Assembly (NCBI RefSeq): GCF_900112865.1
Contig: NZ_FONH01000006.1
Coordinates: 124,001-188,000 of the forward strand
Direction of reading: 5' to 3'
Source: Dyella marensis
GTDB lineage: Bacteria > Pseudomonadota > Gammaproteobacteria > Xanthomonadales > Rhodanobacteraceae
DNA: 64,000 bases
The translations under genes and the position numbers were made by a program. The notes under the pieces are model-generated. The model had not been told where the DNA came from. It searched no databases and saw only the letters and a program-made list of their open reading frames with translations. Below, piece after piece: positions 56,063 through 64,000 of the stretch; position 1 is the stretch's first letter; each line of letters starts with the position of its first letter.

Positions 56063-56474
56063 TTCGCCGCTCCCGCTCGACTGCCTAAGTTTTTCTGCTG
56101 CTAGCTTCTGGCCCATCGTATCGGGCTTCGCGGCTATTGGCTGGCCGCCCGCCATGGAACATGGCGCTTACTCCGAATGGGAGTCGAGGCCACCCACACC
56201 CTCAGTGCAGTTTGCTAACGTAGCAACTTACGGTTGCGCGGGGATTCACCGTGCGCTGTAACTGAAGTGGCTGTTCCGGCGTCTACCATGGCGTAGCGCC
56301 TAGGAATGCGCAGGTTGTGGGGATGAAGCCAGGGATGGGCGTCGTATCGATTTTCTTTAATGCCGTCTTCAAGACTGGGTGCGGGCTTTCTCGCATCCGG
56401 TGCCGCTGTGTGCCGCGCTGTTGAACCGCTGTGATCGCCGACCGCGCAATCGTGAGTGTCGAAGGAATCAAACC
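56063..56474. other. intergenic region, no gene seen
   Basis: About 410 bases between chpC and the RHS gene, mixed in composition, with no convincing ORF, terminator or promoter pair. It marks the boundary between the conserved pilus chemosensory cluster and the accessory tail. Confidence 0.4.
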
Positions 56475-58082
56475 ATGAAGTATGGGATAACCGTTGCGCT
56501 CCTGCTGCTCCTGAGCCTGCTCGGTTCGGTGTCGGCGCAGGATTGGAATGCAGTTCACCTCGGCAACAACGTTATCGACCCCGATAACCGTGTCATGTGG
56601 TCCGAGGGGGCTGCAATGACCTATGACTTCGGTGCGGTCTACAGCGGATATCCGTACGGTCGGGACAAGTGCAGTCCGACGGGTTGGCAGACCATGTCCG
56701 CCCCGAACACCGCCTACAATCCGGCGGCGCACAGGTATCAGCGCCAGATGGTGGCCTATTCCGACTGCCATATGCTGGGTGCATTTATCGTCGCCTCGTA
56801 TTTGGTCTACAGCTGCGACAATGCCGCGAAATGGTCCTACCTCAAGGATTACAACACCTGGGATTGTGCCCGCGGCTACTACGTCGCCGTCCCCGAAGAC
56901 CCGGCCGGCAACGGCGAGTGCACCTGCGACCAGGGCCGGCAAGCTACCGCGCATCCCATCGAGATCGGCACCGGCAACATGTCGGAATCCGCCACGGATT
57001 TCGTCAGCGGCGATGGTCGCCTGCGCTTCGATCGCTACTACAACAGCAACCCACTGAATCCGGACCGGCGTGCCTCCGGGTGGTGGAACGCCTATAGCGC
57101 CAGGCACATCACCAGCCTCGATGCGGGGCGCAAGTCATCCCGCTCGGCGATCCACTATGCGGCGTCGTCCGGCGTCTACGCTTCCGCCGAACAGGCCTGC
57201 GTGCTGGGTGTGGCCGACCTCGCCAACGACCGGGGCGCCAATGCCGCCAACCCGGCCTATGCGGGTGTGACCGGCAGCTATGTCGACGGGCGGTGCCAGC
57301 TGTCCAATGGCGGCTCCGTCCCGGTACTCAATACAGGCACAGCGGATCTCTTCGTCGGCATCATCTTGGACGCAAGCGTCGGCGCGACGGTGTTCCGTCC
57401 GGACGGCAACTACTATCAGTTCTCCTGCCGCCAGGGCGTATGCACCTCGTTCGGCCAGAGCAAGATCACCCTGGTCACGTCGTCGGCCGGCTATACGCTC
57501 ACCGCGGAAAACGGCGACGTCGAAAGCTACGACTTCAACGGCAACCTGCAGAAGATCGTCAGCCGCGACGGCTATATGCAGACGCTGACCTACAACACCA
57601 GCAGCAACACCGACGTCGCCACGATCCAGTCGGTCACCGACAGCTCCGGCCGGACGCTGGCCTTTGCCTACAATGTCTTTGGATCGCTCAGCCAGCTCAC
57701 GCTGCCGGATGGCACGGCGGTGCAGTACGGTTACGAAGCGGACGGCCGCCTGACCTCCGTGACCTACGCCGATGGCAGCAGCATCGGCTACAAGTACGAG
57801 AACACCGCGTTTCCCCAGGCCATGACCGCCTGGGTCGACGAGAGCGGCGGCACCTACGCCACCTGGGCTTACGACAACACCACCGGCATGGCCACGGCCA
57901 GCGCCCTGGCCGGCAACGTCGATACCAGCACGCTCAGCTACAGCGGCAATACCACCACGCTGACCGACAATCTCGGTACGGCGCGCACCTATACCTTCCA
58001 GGGCGTGGCGCGCGGCAGCCGCCTGCTGTCGGTCTCCGGGGCCCACCTGCAGCGATTGCACAGGTCGGAACATGACCTATGA
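56475..58082 (+). CDS. RHS protein, N-terminal piece
   Basis: A 535-residue reading frame with signal peptide (MKYGITVALLLLLSLLGSVSA), a Cys-rich stretch of about 130 residues (CDNAAKWSYLKDYNTWDCARG, GECTCDQG), then RHS repeats. The last 14 residues or so after LLSVSG are out of frame: restoring one base turns them into GPTCSDCTGRNMTYDANGF, which joins the next piece. As it stands it would be a truncated secreted protein without core or toxin. Confidence 0.75.
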   Translation: MKYGITVALLLLLSLLGSVSAQDWNAVHLGNNVIDPDNRVMWSEGAAMTYDFGAVYSGYPYGRDKCSPTGWQTMSAPNTAYNPAAHRYQRQMVAYSDCHMLGAFIVASYLVYSCDNAAKWSYLKDYNTWDCARGYYVAVPEDPAGNGECTCDQGRQATAHPIEIGTGNMSESATDFVSGDGRLRFDRYYNSNPLNPDRRASGWWNAYSARHITSLDAGRKSSRSAIHYAASSGVYASAEQACVLGVADLANDRGANAANPAYAGVTGSYVDGRCQLSNGGSVPVLNTGTADLFVGIILDASVGATVFRPDGNYYQFSCRQGVCTSFGQSKITLVTSSAGYTLTAENGDVESYDFNGNLQKIVSRDGYMQTLTYNTSSNTDVATIQSVTDSSGRTLAFAYNVFGSLSQLTLPDGTAVQYGYEADGRLTSVTYADGSSIGYKYENTAFPQAMTAWVDESGGTYATWAYDNTTGMATASALAGNVDTSTLSYSGNTTTLTDNLGTARTYTFQGVARGSRLLSVSGAHLQRLHRSEHDL

Positions 58083-60537
58083 CGCCAATGGCTTCCTGAA
58101 GACATCCCAGGATTGGAACGGGGCGACGACGAGCTACAGCTTCGATCCCACGGGGCTGCTCCTGCAGCGCATCGATGGCCAGGGCACGGCGGCGCAACGT
58201 TCCACCACCATCACCTGGAATGCCGCGCTGCGCGTACCGCTGACCCGCACGGTCAGGGACGTTGCGGCCAACGTGGTGGCCAGTACCAGCTGGCTCTACA
58301 ACGGCGCCGGCCAGGTGTTTGCCCGCTGCGAAGTCGACGTGGCGGTGGCCAGCGGGTACGCCTGCGCGTCCACCGGAACGCCTCCAGCCGGCGTGCGGCG
58401 TTGGACCTATACGTATTGCGACACTGTTGACGGCACGCAATGCCCGCTCACGGGCTTGCTGCTGAGCGTGACGGGGCCGCGCACCGACGTCACCAGCACG
58501 ATCCGCTACAGCTACTACCTCAGCACCGACGAATCGGGCTGCGGTACGGCCGGCGGCGTCTGCCATCGCGCCGGCGACCTGTACCAGGTCACTGGCGCCG
58601 CGGGTCATGTCATCACGAATCTGGCTTACGACAAGAATGGCCGGGTGGTGCGCCAGCGCGATGCCAACGGCGTCATCACCGATTCGACCTATCACGTGCG
58701 CGGCTGGCTGCTGACCAGCACCGTCCGCGCCAACGCCGACGGTACGCCCTCGGCCAACGACGCCGCAACCCGGATCGGCTACACACCCTACGGCGCGGTC
58801 GCCTCGGTGACGGACCCAGATGGCGTGCAGGTCACCTATGCCTACGATGCCGCTCATCGCCTCACCGACATCACTGATGCCCTGGGTAACCGCATCCACT
58901 ACACGCTGGATGCCGCTGGCAACAAGACCAAGGAAGAGACCTTCGACGCCGGCAACACGCTGCGCCGCTCGCTGGCCCGCAGCTACAACACGCTGGGTCA
59001 GCTGACCGGCATCAAGGACGGCCTCAACCGCACGGTGTTCGATGCCAGCTTCGGGGATAGCTACGACGGTAACGGCAACCTGGTGCGCAGTGCCGACGCG
59101 CTCGGTGTCCAGCGCAAGCAGGGTTACGACGCGCTCAATCGCCTGGTCAGCACCATCGACAACTACAACGGCACCGACACCGACACGTCCACACAGAACA
59201 CCCAGAGCGTGTTCGCCTACGACGCCAAGGACCAGCTACAGGGCGTCAGCGATCCGGACGGCCTCAATACCACCTACGACTACGATGGCTTAGGCAACGC
59301 CATCGCGGTGCATAGCCCGGATACGGGGACGTCGAGCTTTGTGTATGACGCGGCAGGCAACCGCATCCAAGCGACGGATGCGCGCAACGTCGTCACTCAC
59401 AGCACCTATGACGTCCTGAACCGCGTCACCGCCATCACTTATCCGACCAGCGCAGAGAACATCAGCTACCGCTACGACGAGGCCGACAGCGTTACCGGTT
59501 GCGTCGGTTCCTATCCGATCGGCCGTCTGACCCGCGTGGTGGAAGCGACCCTGACGACAGTCTATTGCTACGACGCCCGCGGCAACGTGGTGACGAAGCG
59601 ACAGACCCAGGGCACGAACGTCGACACGGTCAGCTACACCTACACCCTGGCCGATCGCCTGGTGAGCAGCCGTACGCCGGATGGCACGGCCACCCAGTAC
59701 GGTCGTGACGGAGCAGGGCGCATCAATGCCGTGACCGTGCTGACGCCTAATGCCGGCGGCGCTGGGGCTTGCAACGTCGTCACCAACGTGAGCTACCTGC
59801 CGTTCGGCCCGATCCTCAGCTACACCTTGGGCAACGGCCAGACGATCACGCGCACTTACGACGCCAACTATGCCGTGACGGATGTCGTCAGCCCGGCGCT
59901 GAACTTGCATTTCGCTCGCGACGCGATGGGCAACATCACGGCGCTGGGCAATGTCTCGGGCGCCGATCCGGCGATCGAGACATACAGCTACGACCCTCTG
60001 CATCGCCTGACGGGCCTGAAGGACGCCCAGGGGCAGGCTATCGAGGCCTACACCTACAACAAGACGGGCGACCGCCTCAGCAAGGCCAGCAATGGACTGG
60101 CGACCGGTGCCTATGGCTATCAGGCGGGTACGCACTGGCTGACGAGCATCGGCAGCAGCGCCCGCACCTGTGACGCCAACGGCAACACGACAGGCAGCAC
60201 CTCGGGTGGCGACGCATTCGGCTACGGCTATAACGACCGCAATCGCATCTCGGTGGTGCAGCGGAACGGGCAGACCGTTGCCAGCTATGTCTACAACGCC
60301 ATGGGCGAGCGCGTGGCCAAGACGGCCGCGGCCACCCAGCGCTTCGCCTACGACGAAGGCAGCCAGCTCATTGGTGAGTACGGCGCGACCAGCCGCAGCT
60401 ACGTCTGGCTGGGCAACTTGCCGGTGGCGGTGGTGGACACGAATGGCACCACCAGCACCGTGAGCTACGTGCACGCGGATGCGCTGGGTACGCCGCGTGC
60501 GGTCACGGATGGCGCTGGGGCTACCGTTTGGCAGTAG
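58072..60537 (+). CDS. RHS protein, repeat core piece
   Basis: An 821-residue frame of YD repeats (for example YDANGFLKTSQDWNG, YDALNRLVSTID, YRYDEADSVTG) ending at GAGATVWQ before the TAG. It has no signal peptide or ribosome binding site of its own, so it is not expected to be made as a separate exported protein; it is the central part of the interrupted RHS gene. Confidence 0.7.
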   Translation: MTYDANGFLKTSQDWNGATTSYSFDPTGLLLQRIDGQGTAAQRSTTITWNAALRVPLTRTVRDVAANVVASTSWLYNGAGQVFARCEVDVAVASGYACASTGTPPAGVRRWTYTYCDTVDGTQCPLTGLLLSVTGPRTDVTSTIRYSYYLSTDESGCGTAGGVCHRAGDLYQVTGAAGHVITNLAYDKNGRVVRQRDANGVITDSTYHVRGWLLTSTVRANADGTPSANDAATRIGYTPYGAVASVTDPDGVQVTYAYDAAHRLTDITDALGNRIHYTLDAAGNKTKEETFDAGNTLRRSLARSYNTLGQLTGIKDGLNRTVFDASFGDSYDGNGNLVRSADALGVQRKQGYDALNRLVSTIDNYNGTDTDTSTQNTQSVFAYDAKDQLQGVSDPDGLNTTYDYDGLGNAIAVHSPDTGTSSFVYDAAGNRIQATDARNVVTHSTYDVLNRVTAITYPTSAENISYRYDEADSVTGCVGSYPIGRLTRVVEATLTTVYCYDARGNVVTKRQTQGTNVDTVSYTYTLADRLVSSRTPDGTATQYGRDGAGRINAVTVLTPNAGGAGACNVVTNVSYLPFGPILSYTLGNGQTITRTYDANYAVTDVVSPALNLHFARDAMGNITALGNVSGADPAIETYSYDPLHRLTGLKDAQGQAIEAYTYNKTGDRLSKASNGLATGAYGYQAGTHWLTSIGSSARTCDANGNTTGSTSGGDAFGYGYNDRNRISVVQRNGQTVASYVYNAMGERVAKTAAATQRFAYDEGSQLIGEYGATSRSYVWLGNLPVAVVDTNGTTSTVSYVHADALGTPRAVTDGAGATVWQ

Positions 60538-60585
60538 AGCTATCAGGCCAATGCGTTTGGTGAGAAGGCTCCCTCAACGGCCGGG

Positions 60586-61284
60586 ATGACTTTCAACCTG
60601 CGTTTTCCGGGGCAGTACTACGATGCAGAGTCGGGGTTGTACTACAACGTTCAGCGGCATTACGACCCGGCTGGTGGACGTTATGTCCAAAGCGATCCCT
60701 TGGGCATTGGGGCTGGCCTGTCAACGTATGGCTATGTAGCTCAGAATCCGGCCAGCAATGTCGATCCGCTTGGGTTATTCCTGACGACCGTCGACGCAAT
60801 GTGCATGCATGATCCGCAGTTCTGTGCGGAGCTGTTTGGGACACTTGCACGTTCGCAAGGAGCTATTCAGGCGAAGCTTGGGAATCCGTGTGCTCAGGAG
60901 TACTGGGATGCGGTTGCCAGTCTGAGTGAGACTGCTGGCAAGATGGCGATGGTCGCTTCAATCGCGCGCCTTGGAAGAGCAAAGTTACCTCGATATCAAG
61001 GGGCTAAGCCGACATACAGTATCAACGAGGCGCATGTGCCCGGTAAGAGGGGCTTCAATCCTGCAAAGACCCCCCTTCCAAATGATGCAGAACGCGTCTT
61101 CGAAAGAGCGGTGCCTAGCTCACCTACTAATCCTAGGGCTTGGTTCGGTCGCAATGAGAATGGAACGATCTATCGTTACTCGGCAGGCAATGACGGCACC
61201 GCTCACTTTAGCGGTATGGATGGCGTGGGTGATGGGATTAAAAACATCACCCCGTATGCTAAGGCAAGATTGGACGGGCTCTAA
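60586..61284 (+). CDS. RHS core end and C-terminal toxin region
   Basis: In frame with the preceding piece after the amber codon. Residues 1-65 are the conserved RHS-associated core (FPGQYYDAESGLYYNVQRHY, DPLGLF); residues 66-232 are the variable end, finishing with WFGRNENGTIYRYSAGNDGT, HFSGMDGVGDGIKNITPYAK. I do not recognise a toxin class; the small basic, aromatic-rich end suggests a nuclease or other cytotoxin but no catalytic set is identified. The stop at 61282-61284 directly abuts an immunity-like gene. Composition here is clearly lower in G+C. Confidence 0.65.
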   Translation: MTFNLRFPGQYYDAESGLYYNVQRHYDPAGGRYVQSDPLGIGAGLSTYGYVAQNPASNVDPLGLFLTTVDAMCMHDPQFCAELFGTLARSQGAIQAKLGNPCAQEYWDAVASLSETAGKMAMVASIARLGRAKLPRYQGAKPTYSINEAHVPGKRGFNPAKTPLPNDAERVFERAVPSSPTNPRAWFGRNENGTIYRYSAGNDGTAHFSGMDGVGDGIKNITPYAKARLDGL

Positions 61285-61803
61285 ATGATCGTCGGACAAC
61301 GAGAGCGATTTGCGGTGGAGATCGACGTTGCCATGGTTATCGATGGCTGGGTCTATGGCAGCTTCATTTTTTGGATTGACGGTATGAAAGTTGGCGATAT
61401 GTCAGATCTTTCTGTTGACCTTAAAGGCTGCTGGCATTGGATGAGGGATTTCATTGAGAATCCAATGGACCGATTTGAGCCTGGTTTATATGAAATGGAT
61501 AAGCGCCAGATCTATTTGAGGCTTGCCTCTCCTATTTTGTATGGAGGTGACCCGACTGGCTTCGCAAAGGAGATGTATCAGCAGACATACGAGCGCTTCC
61601 ATGTGGCTCACATTGGGATGTCTTCATTCGATAATGTCGCCTTACTTCTGGTCAAGGATAAGGATGGTCGGGAGCACTTGGTTTGGGAGGATGGCGGCGA
61701 GATTCGAGATGCTTTCTTGGGCGCCGGCTGTATGGAAGAGGTGCTTGGTGAAGCGGTGGCCGCACTTGAAGGAATTGTTATCTCCGCTGGCGATAAGCGA
61801 TAG
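61285..61803 (+). CDS. probable immunity protein (Imm42-like)
   Basis: A 172-residue soluble protein beginning MIVGQRERFAVEIDV, with GSFIFWIDGMKVGDMSDLSV and ending in a Glu/Ala helix. The opening, size and tryptophan-rich middle resemble Imm42-family immunity proteins of polymorphic toxin systems, judged by eye. It starts on the base after the toxin stop codon, the place where a cognate immunity gene is expected, and would neutralise the RHS C-terminal toxin in the cytoplasm. Base composition is about 50% G+C. Confidence 0.65.
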   Translation: MIVGQRERFAVEIDVAMVIDGWVYGSFIFWIDGMKVGDMSDLSVDLKGCWHWMRDFIENPMDRFEPGLYEMDKRQIYLRLASPILYGGDPTGFAKEMYQQTYERFHVAHIGMSSFDNVALLLVKDKDGREHLVWEDGGEIRDAFLGAGCMEEVLGEAVAALEGIVISAGDKR

Positions 61804-61886
61804 GCGATATTGGGTCGAGATAAAGGTGCGTCTGACGTTAATCGCTCTTCGTGCGAGTATTCCTTCTTTTTTCTAACGGTGCGCCT

Positions 61887-62134
61887 ATGAGGCAGAAGGC
61901 CCTGCTGGAAATTTTGTCGGAAGACCCCGGCTCAATCGAATCCGCTTTGCAGACTACTGAACGGCTTCGCAAAGAGTTGGAAGAGGGGGAGCAGAAGGCT
62001 GGGAAAATCCTACACTTATAGAATTTCTGGAGGCAATGCGAGCTTGGCTTGAGGCCATGGGTCCTCGCATTAAGGGTAAGCCATCACGGAGGTTTGTGGA
62101 GGCAATGCTATCGGCTTCGAAGATCTACGAGTAA
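61887..62134 (+). pseudogene. frameshifted small gene (82 codons if repaired)
   Basis: ATG at 61887 reads MRQKALLEILSEDPGSIESA and on through ERLRKELEEGEQKAG, then hits a stop at 62021. Another frame carries straight on from about 62003 as ENPTLIEFLEAMRAWLEAMG, then PRIKGKPSRRFVEAML and a stop at 62134. One base inserted near GGGAAAA (62001-62007) would join them into an acidic helical protein of 82 residues. Family not recognised; position suggests a second immunity-type gene. Real decay or a homopolymer sequence error. Confidence 0.6.
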
Positions 62135-62311
62135 GTAAAAGGAACTCAATCGGCGTACGGAGTTCAGGGGGCGTCTAAGGGGATGGCGATTCCGCGAGAA
62201 GGATTCGGCTGACGAGGCGGCGATCAGTGTGATGATAGGCGCTTCGCATCAAATGGCACCGCGAAAGCTCGGTTCAACCAACTTAGGCACCATGCCGTAG
62301 AGAGAAAGAAA

Positions 62312-62818
62312 ATGGAAGTGTTTCCAGTCGAGATTGCATTAAACAGAGAAGCTGTCTGGCTCGGCTGGGTTTCCCCAGAGGATGGGGGTGCCTCTTTCTT
62401 GACGAAAGAAGATCGCCTGATTTTTTCGTGTAACGGCAGCGACAATCTGATGTGGGAAGTGATGAGGATGTTTCCCGGTGCTCAGTTCGGTGTTGCGAGT
62501 TTTTTTGATCTCGATTCCATCGTTGGCAAATTTAGTAAAAACTTGATCCTTGAAGGCGATTTCGCGTTGAATGTATGGAACTTGTTGACCGATCTCTACC
62601 ACACCTTTGGTGGGGCGGACACGACTTTCTCTGAGCGTCACGTGGACGTCTATCGACGCTTGTTCTCTCAAAGCGAATCGGCGCCGATCGTTGGTGTCCG
62701 GAGAGTTCGGTTGTCGACACACGACATGGAGGTGGTGCGAGAGGTTCTTTTGGAGGGGGTTGAGCTTTTTGCTCAAAGAGTCGGAGCTGCAAAGGCGGCC
62801 AAGAGCCTAGCTACGTAA
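62312..62818 (+). CDS. hypothetical protein, possible orphan immunity
   Basis: A 168-residue cytoplasmic protein (MEVFPVEIALNREAVWLGWV; later FGVASFFDLDSIVGKFSKN and a helical C-terminus). No signal peptide, no motif I recognise. Ribosome binding site AGAGAGAAAG. Position behind an RHS toxin and low G+C content suggest another immunity or cargo gene. The 177 bases before it (62135-62311) show no clear gene. Confidence 0.6.
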   Translation: MEVFPVEIALNREAVWLGWVSPEDGGASFLTKEDRLIFSCNGSDNLMWEVMRMFPGAQFGVASFFDLDSIVGKFSKNLILEGDFALNVWNLLTDLYHTFGGADTTFSERHVDVYRRLFSQSESAPIVGVRRVRLSTHDMEVVREVLLEGVELFAQRVGAAKAAKSLAT

Positions 62819-62837
62819 GGTCGTGAGGTCGAGATAA

Positions 62838-63356
62838 ATGAGAGCAATCTTGCTAATTTTCGTTGCGGCTTTGGTGATCTTCACCTGCGGCCAGCCGGCG
62901 GCGGCCTCGCCCTGGGGGACTGATTGTGCTGCTCGCGCATCGCAGGTCAGCATCAGGCCTTCTGGGCGACGAGACGCGGACTTCGACGGGAAGATGCTTC
63001 CTTACGGCGTTTTTGTTCTATCCAACGGGTCGGGTAAATCCATCGCAGTACTTGCTGACATATACAAGCAGAAGTACTGGATGGTTCATCCCAACTATCT
63101 CTCGCTTCAGCGGAAGGAGGGCGACTCGTGGAAGGACGTCGTTTGGACGCTGTCCGAATATGCCGGGCCTGACAAAAAAGTTGTCGTCCCGAGAGGTGAG
63201 GAATGGCAGTTCTTCTATGCTCTGGACGAGCTGGTCAGCAGCGGAGTCGGTCGAACGCAGGAGTTCAGGCTGGTGCTGAGGGATGTCAATAACTGCAAGA
63301 TCCCATCGGATTCGTTCACTCTTGAATCGCTTGGAAAGCTGGAGGCAGAGAAGTAA
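62838..63356 (+). CDS. exported hypothetical protein
   Basis: A 172-residue protein with a signal peptide (MRAILLIFVAALVIFTCGQPAAA) and a mature beta-rich domain (PYGVFVLSNGSGKSIAVLAD, EEWQFFYALDELVSSGVG) with two cysteines. No known family recognised. It starts 19 bases after the preceding gene, in the same orientation, and may be a periplasmic immunity or accessory protein of the toxin tail. Confidence 0.6.
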   Translation: MRAILLIFVAALVIFTCGQPAAASPWGTDCAARASQVSIRPSGRRDADFDGKMLPYGVFVLSNGSGKSIAVLADIYKQKYWMVHPNYLSLQRKEGDSWKDVVWTLSEYAGPDKKVVVPRGEEWQFFYALDELVSSGVGRTQEFRLVLRDVNNCKIPSDSFTLESLGKLEAEK

Positions 63357-63598
63357 CCGCGCACATCTTTCAGGGCGTCTTGGGTGTTCTTTGATTTGAG
63401 TGGACTTCAATGAATGCGCGTATCAGTCCAAGTCGAACGATGACAGTTCAAACATAGTGCTGGCTGCGCCGCTGCCGACGCGATCTGGATGGGTCGGACG
63501 TTGATGGCGGCTGGTCTGCAGAAGTGGGGGCGGGTTCATCTGCTATACGAGAAATGAACTTGCCCATTTTACCTGGTTTCTCCAATGGAAAGAGCTTT

Positions 63599-63985
63599 AT
63601 GAAAAGTCCGCACCGCGCTTGGCTCGTCGCTGTCTTGACGGCAGTTATGGCTGCCTGTCATCACGGCCCCACGGCACCATCTGCCGATGGTGGGCTCCTC
63701 AAGGAGGGGATGGTCGCTTATGCAAAGCATCCATCCGTGGCCTGTCGTTCAAAGACTGATCTGCATCAGTCCCAAGAAATTGCGAAACAAGGTGACAAGC
63801 AAGCGGCACTTGCCTATCTAAACGAGCACTACCTTGTCTTCCAGGATCCTGACGCCGTAAAGATTCTTAGCATCGAACCTAGCGTCGAACCAAATGATGA
63901 TCAGATGGTGTCGGTCAAGGTTTTGAGCGATTCATCTGTTGGTACGTTATGGATGGCTAGTAAGTCGCTGTTGTTGAACAAGTGA
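63599..63985 (+). CDS. small lipoprotein
   Basis: A 128-residue protein with a lipobox (LTAVMAAC, Cys20) followed by HHGPTAPS. The mature part (KEGMVAYAKHPSVACRSKTD, QGDKQAALAYLNEHYLVFQD) is small and helical and then beta; no family recognised. ATG at 63599 is set by the signal sequence and preceded by GGAAAGAG. The gap 63357-63598 holds no clear gene. Confidence 0.65.
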   Translation: MKSPHRAWLVAVLTAVMAACHHGPTAPSADGGLLKEGMVAYAKHPSVACRSKTDLHQSQEIAKQGDKQAALAYLNEHYLVFQDPDAVKILSIEPSVEPNDDQMVSVKVLSDSSVGTLWMASKSLLLNK

Positions 63986-64000
63986 GTTCAAGTACGTCGC

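Larger units (their letters stand above)
56475..61284 (+). pseudogene. secreted RHS-repeat toxin, interrupted by frameshift and amber codon
   Basis: Repaired, this would be one protein of 1602 residues: signal peptide, a DUF6531-like entry (IEIGTGNMSESATDF), dozens of YD/RHS repeats, the RHS core end (DPLGIGAGLSTYGYVAQNP, DPLGLF) and a variable C-terminal region (from 60781) as in polymorphic toxins. Two lesions break it: one extra G in GGGG at 58039-58042, and TAG at 60535-60537 where the repeats expect TGG (context TGG CAG TAG AGC TAT). A Sec signal instead of a PAAR or VgrG link suggests surface export rather than type VI delivery. Either decayed or affected by sequence errors. Confidence 0.85.

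Noticed and set aside
62135-62311. A possible remnant of another RHS C-terminal end in the gap
   Set aside because: A short translatable stretch exists, but nothing in it matches an RHS core motif well enough to claim a fragment.

Overview
The window looks like chromosomal DNA of a GC-rich gammaproteobacterium of the order Lysobacterales (Xanthomonadales), probably Rhodanobacteraceae (Dyella, Luteibacter, Rhodanobacter or Frateuria type). The evidence is the complete pilG-pilH-pilI-pilJ-chpA-chpB-chpC twitching chemosensory cluster next to gshB, a tonB3-type gene, yqgE, ruvX and pyrB; Oar-like TonB-dependent receptors; an ESPR autotransporter; H-NS; and many palindromic intergenic repeats. 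The genus is inferred, not proven.

Layout. 0-5 kb: tail of an NtrC-type regulator, a small exported protein and an NtrY-like kinase, then an SPFH/NfeD pair and a ThrE-type exporter. 5-6 kb: a repeat made of consecutive hairpins, then hns. 6-18 kb: housekeeping genes (proS, pssA, a holD-like gene, rimI, valS, hemE with a small WGR gene, aroK-aroB, an SDR epimerase). 18.3-19.7 kb: a tightly coupled pair encoding an exported papain-fold peptidase and an exported protein of unknown role. 20-24.6 kb: YbjQ, a glycerate-kinase-like P-loop kinase, pdxH, YjbQ, a BtuF-like protein without signal peptide, yggT and proC.

25-56 kb is the type IV pilus neighbourhood. pilT-pilU and the pyrB/ruvX/yqgE/tonB/gshB and pil-chp blocks follow the order known from Pseudomonas aeruginosa, but about 12 kb lies between pilU and pyrB: a BON protein, a TonB-dependent receptor with a structured leader, an 1886-residue autotransporter preceded by a short ORF with a strong ribosome binding site, and a large lipoprotein. 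The chemosensory cluster has no pilK methyltransferase, and its ChpB has lost the catalytic serine motif, so receptor methylation may not operate.

56-64 kb is an accessory tail. A secreted RHS protein (about 1,600 residues if repaired) is broken by a one-base frameshift and an amber codon just before its C-terminal toxin region. It is followed by an immunity-like gene (Imm42-like), a frameshifted small gene and three unrecognised genes of which two encode exported proteins. Base composition drops from well above 60% G+C to roughly half across this tail, which fits horizontal acquisition. Three single-base lesions within about 4 kb mean either a decaying toxin locus or local sequence errors; this is the first thing to settle.

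Two families of dispersed palindromic repeats (five copies of a GTAGGTTGGGGTGAGC element, four of a CCCTCTCCC element) sit only between genes. I saw no tRNA, rRNA, CRISPR array, complete insertion sequence or prophage.
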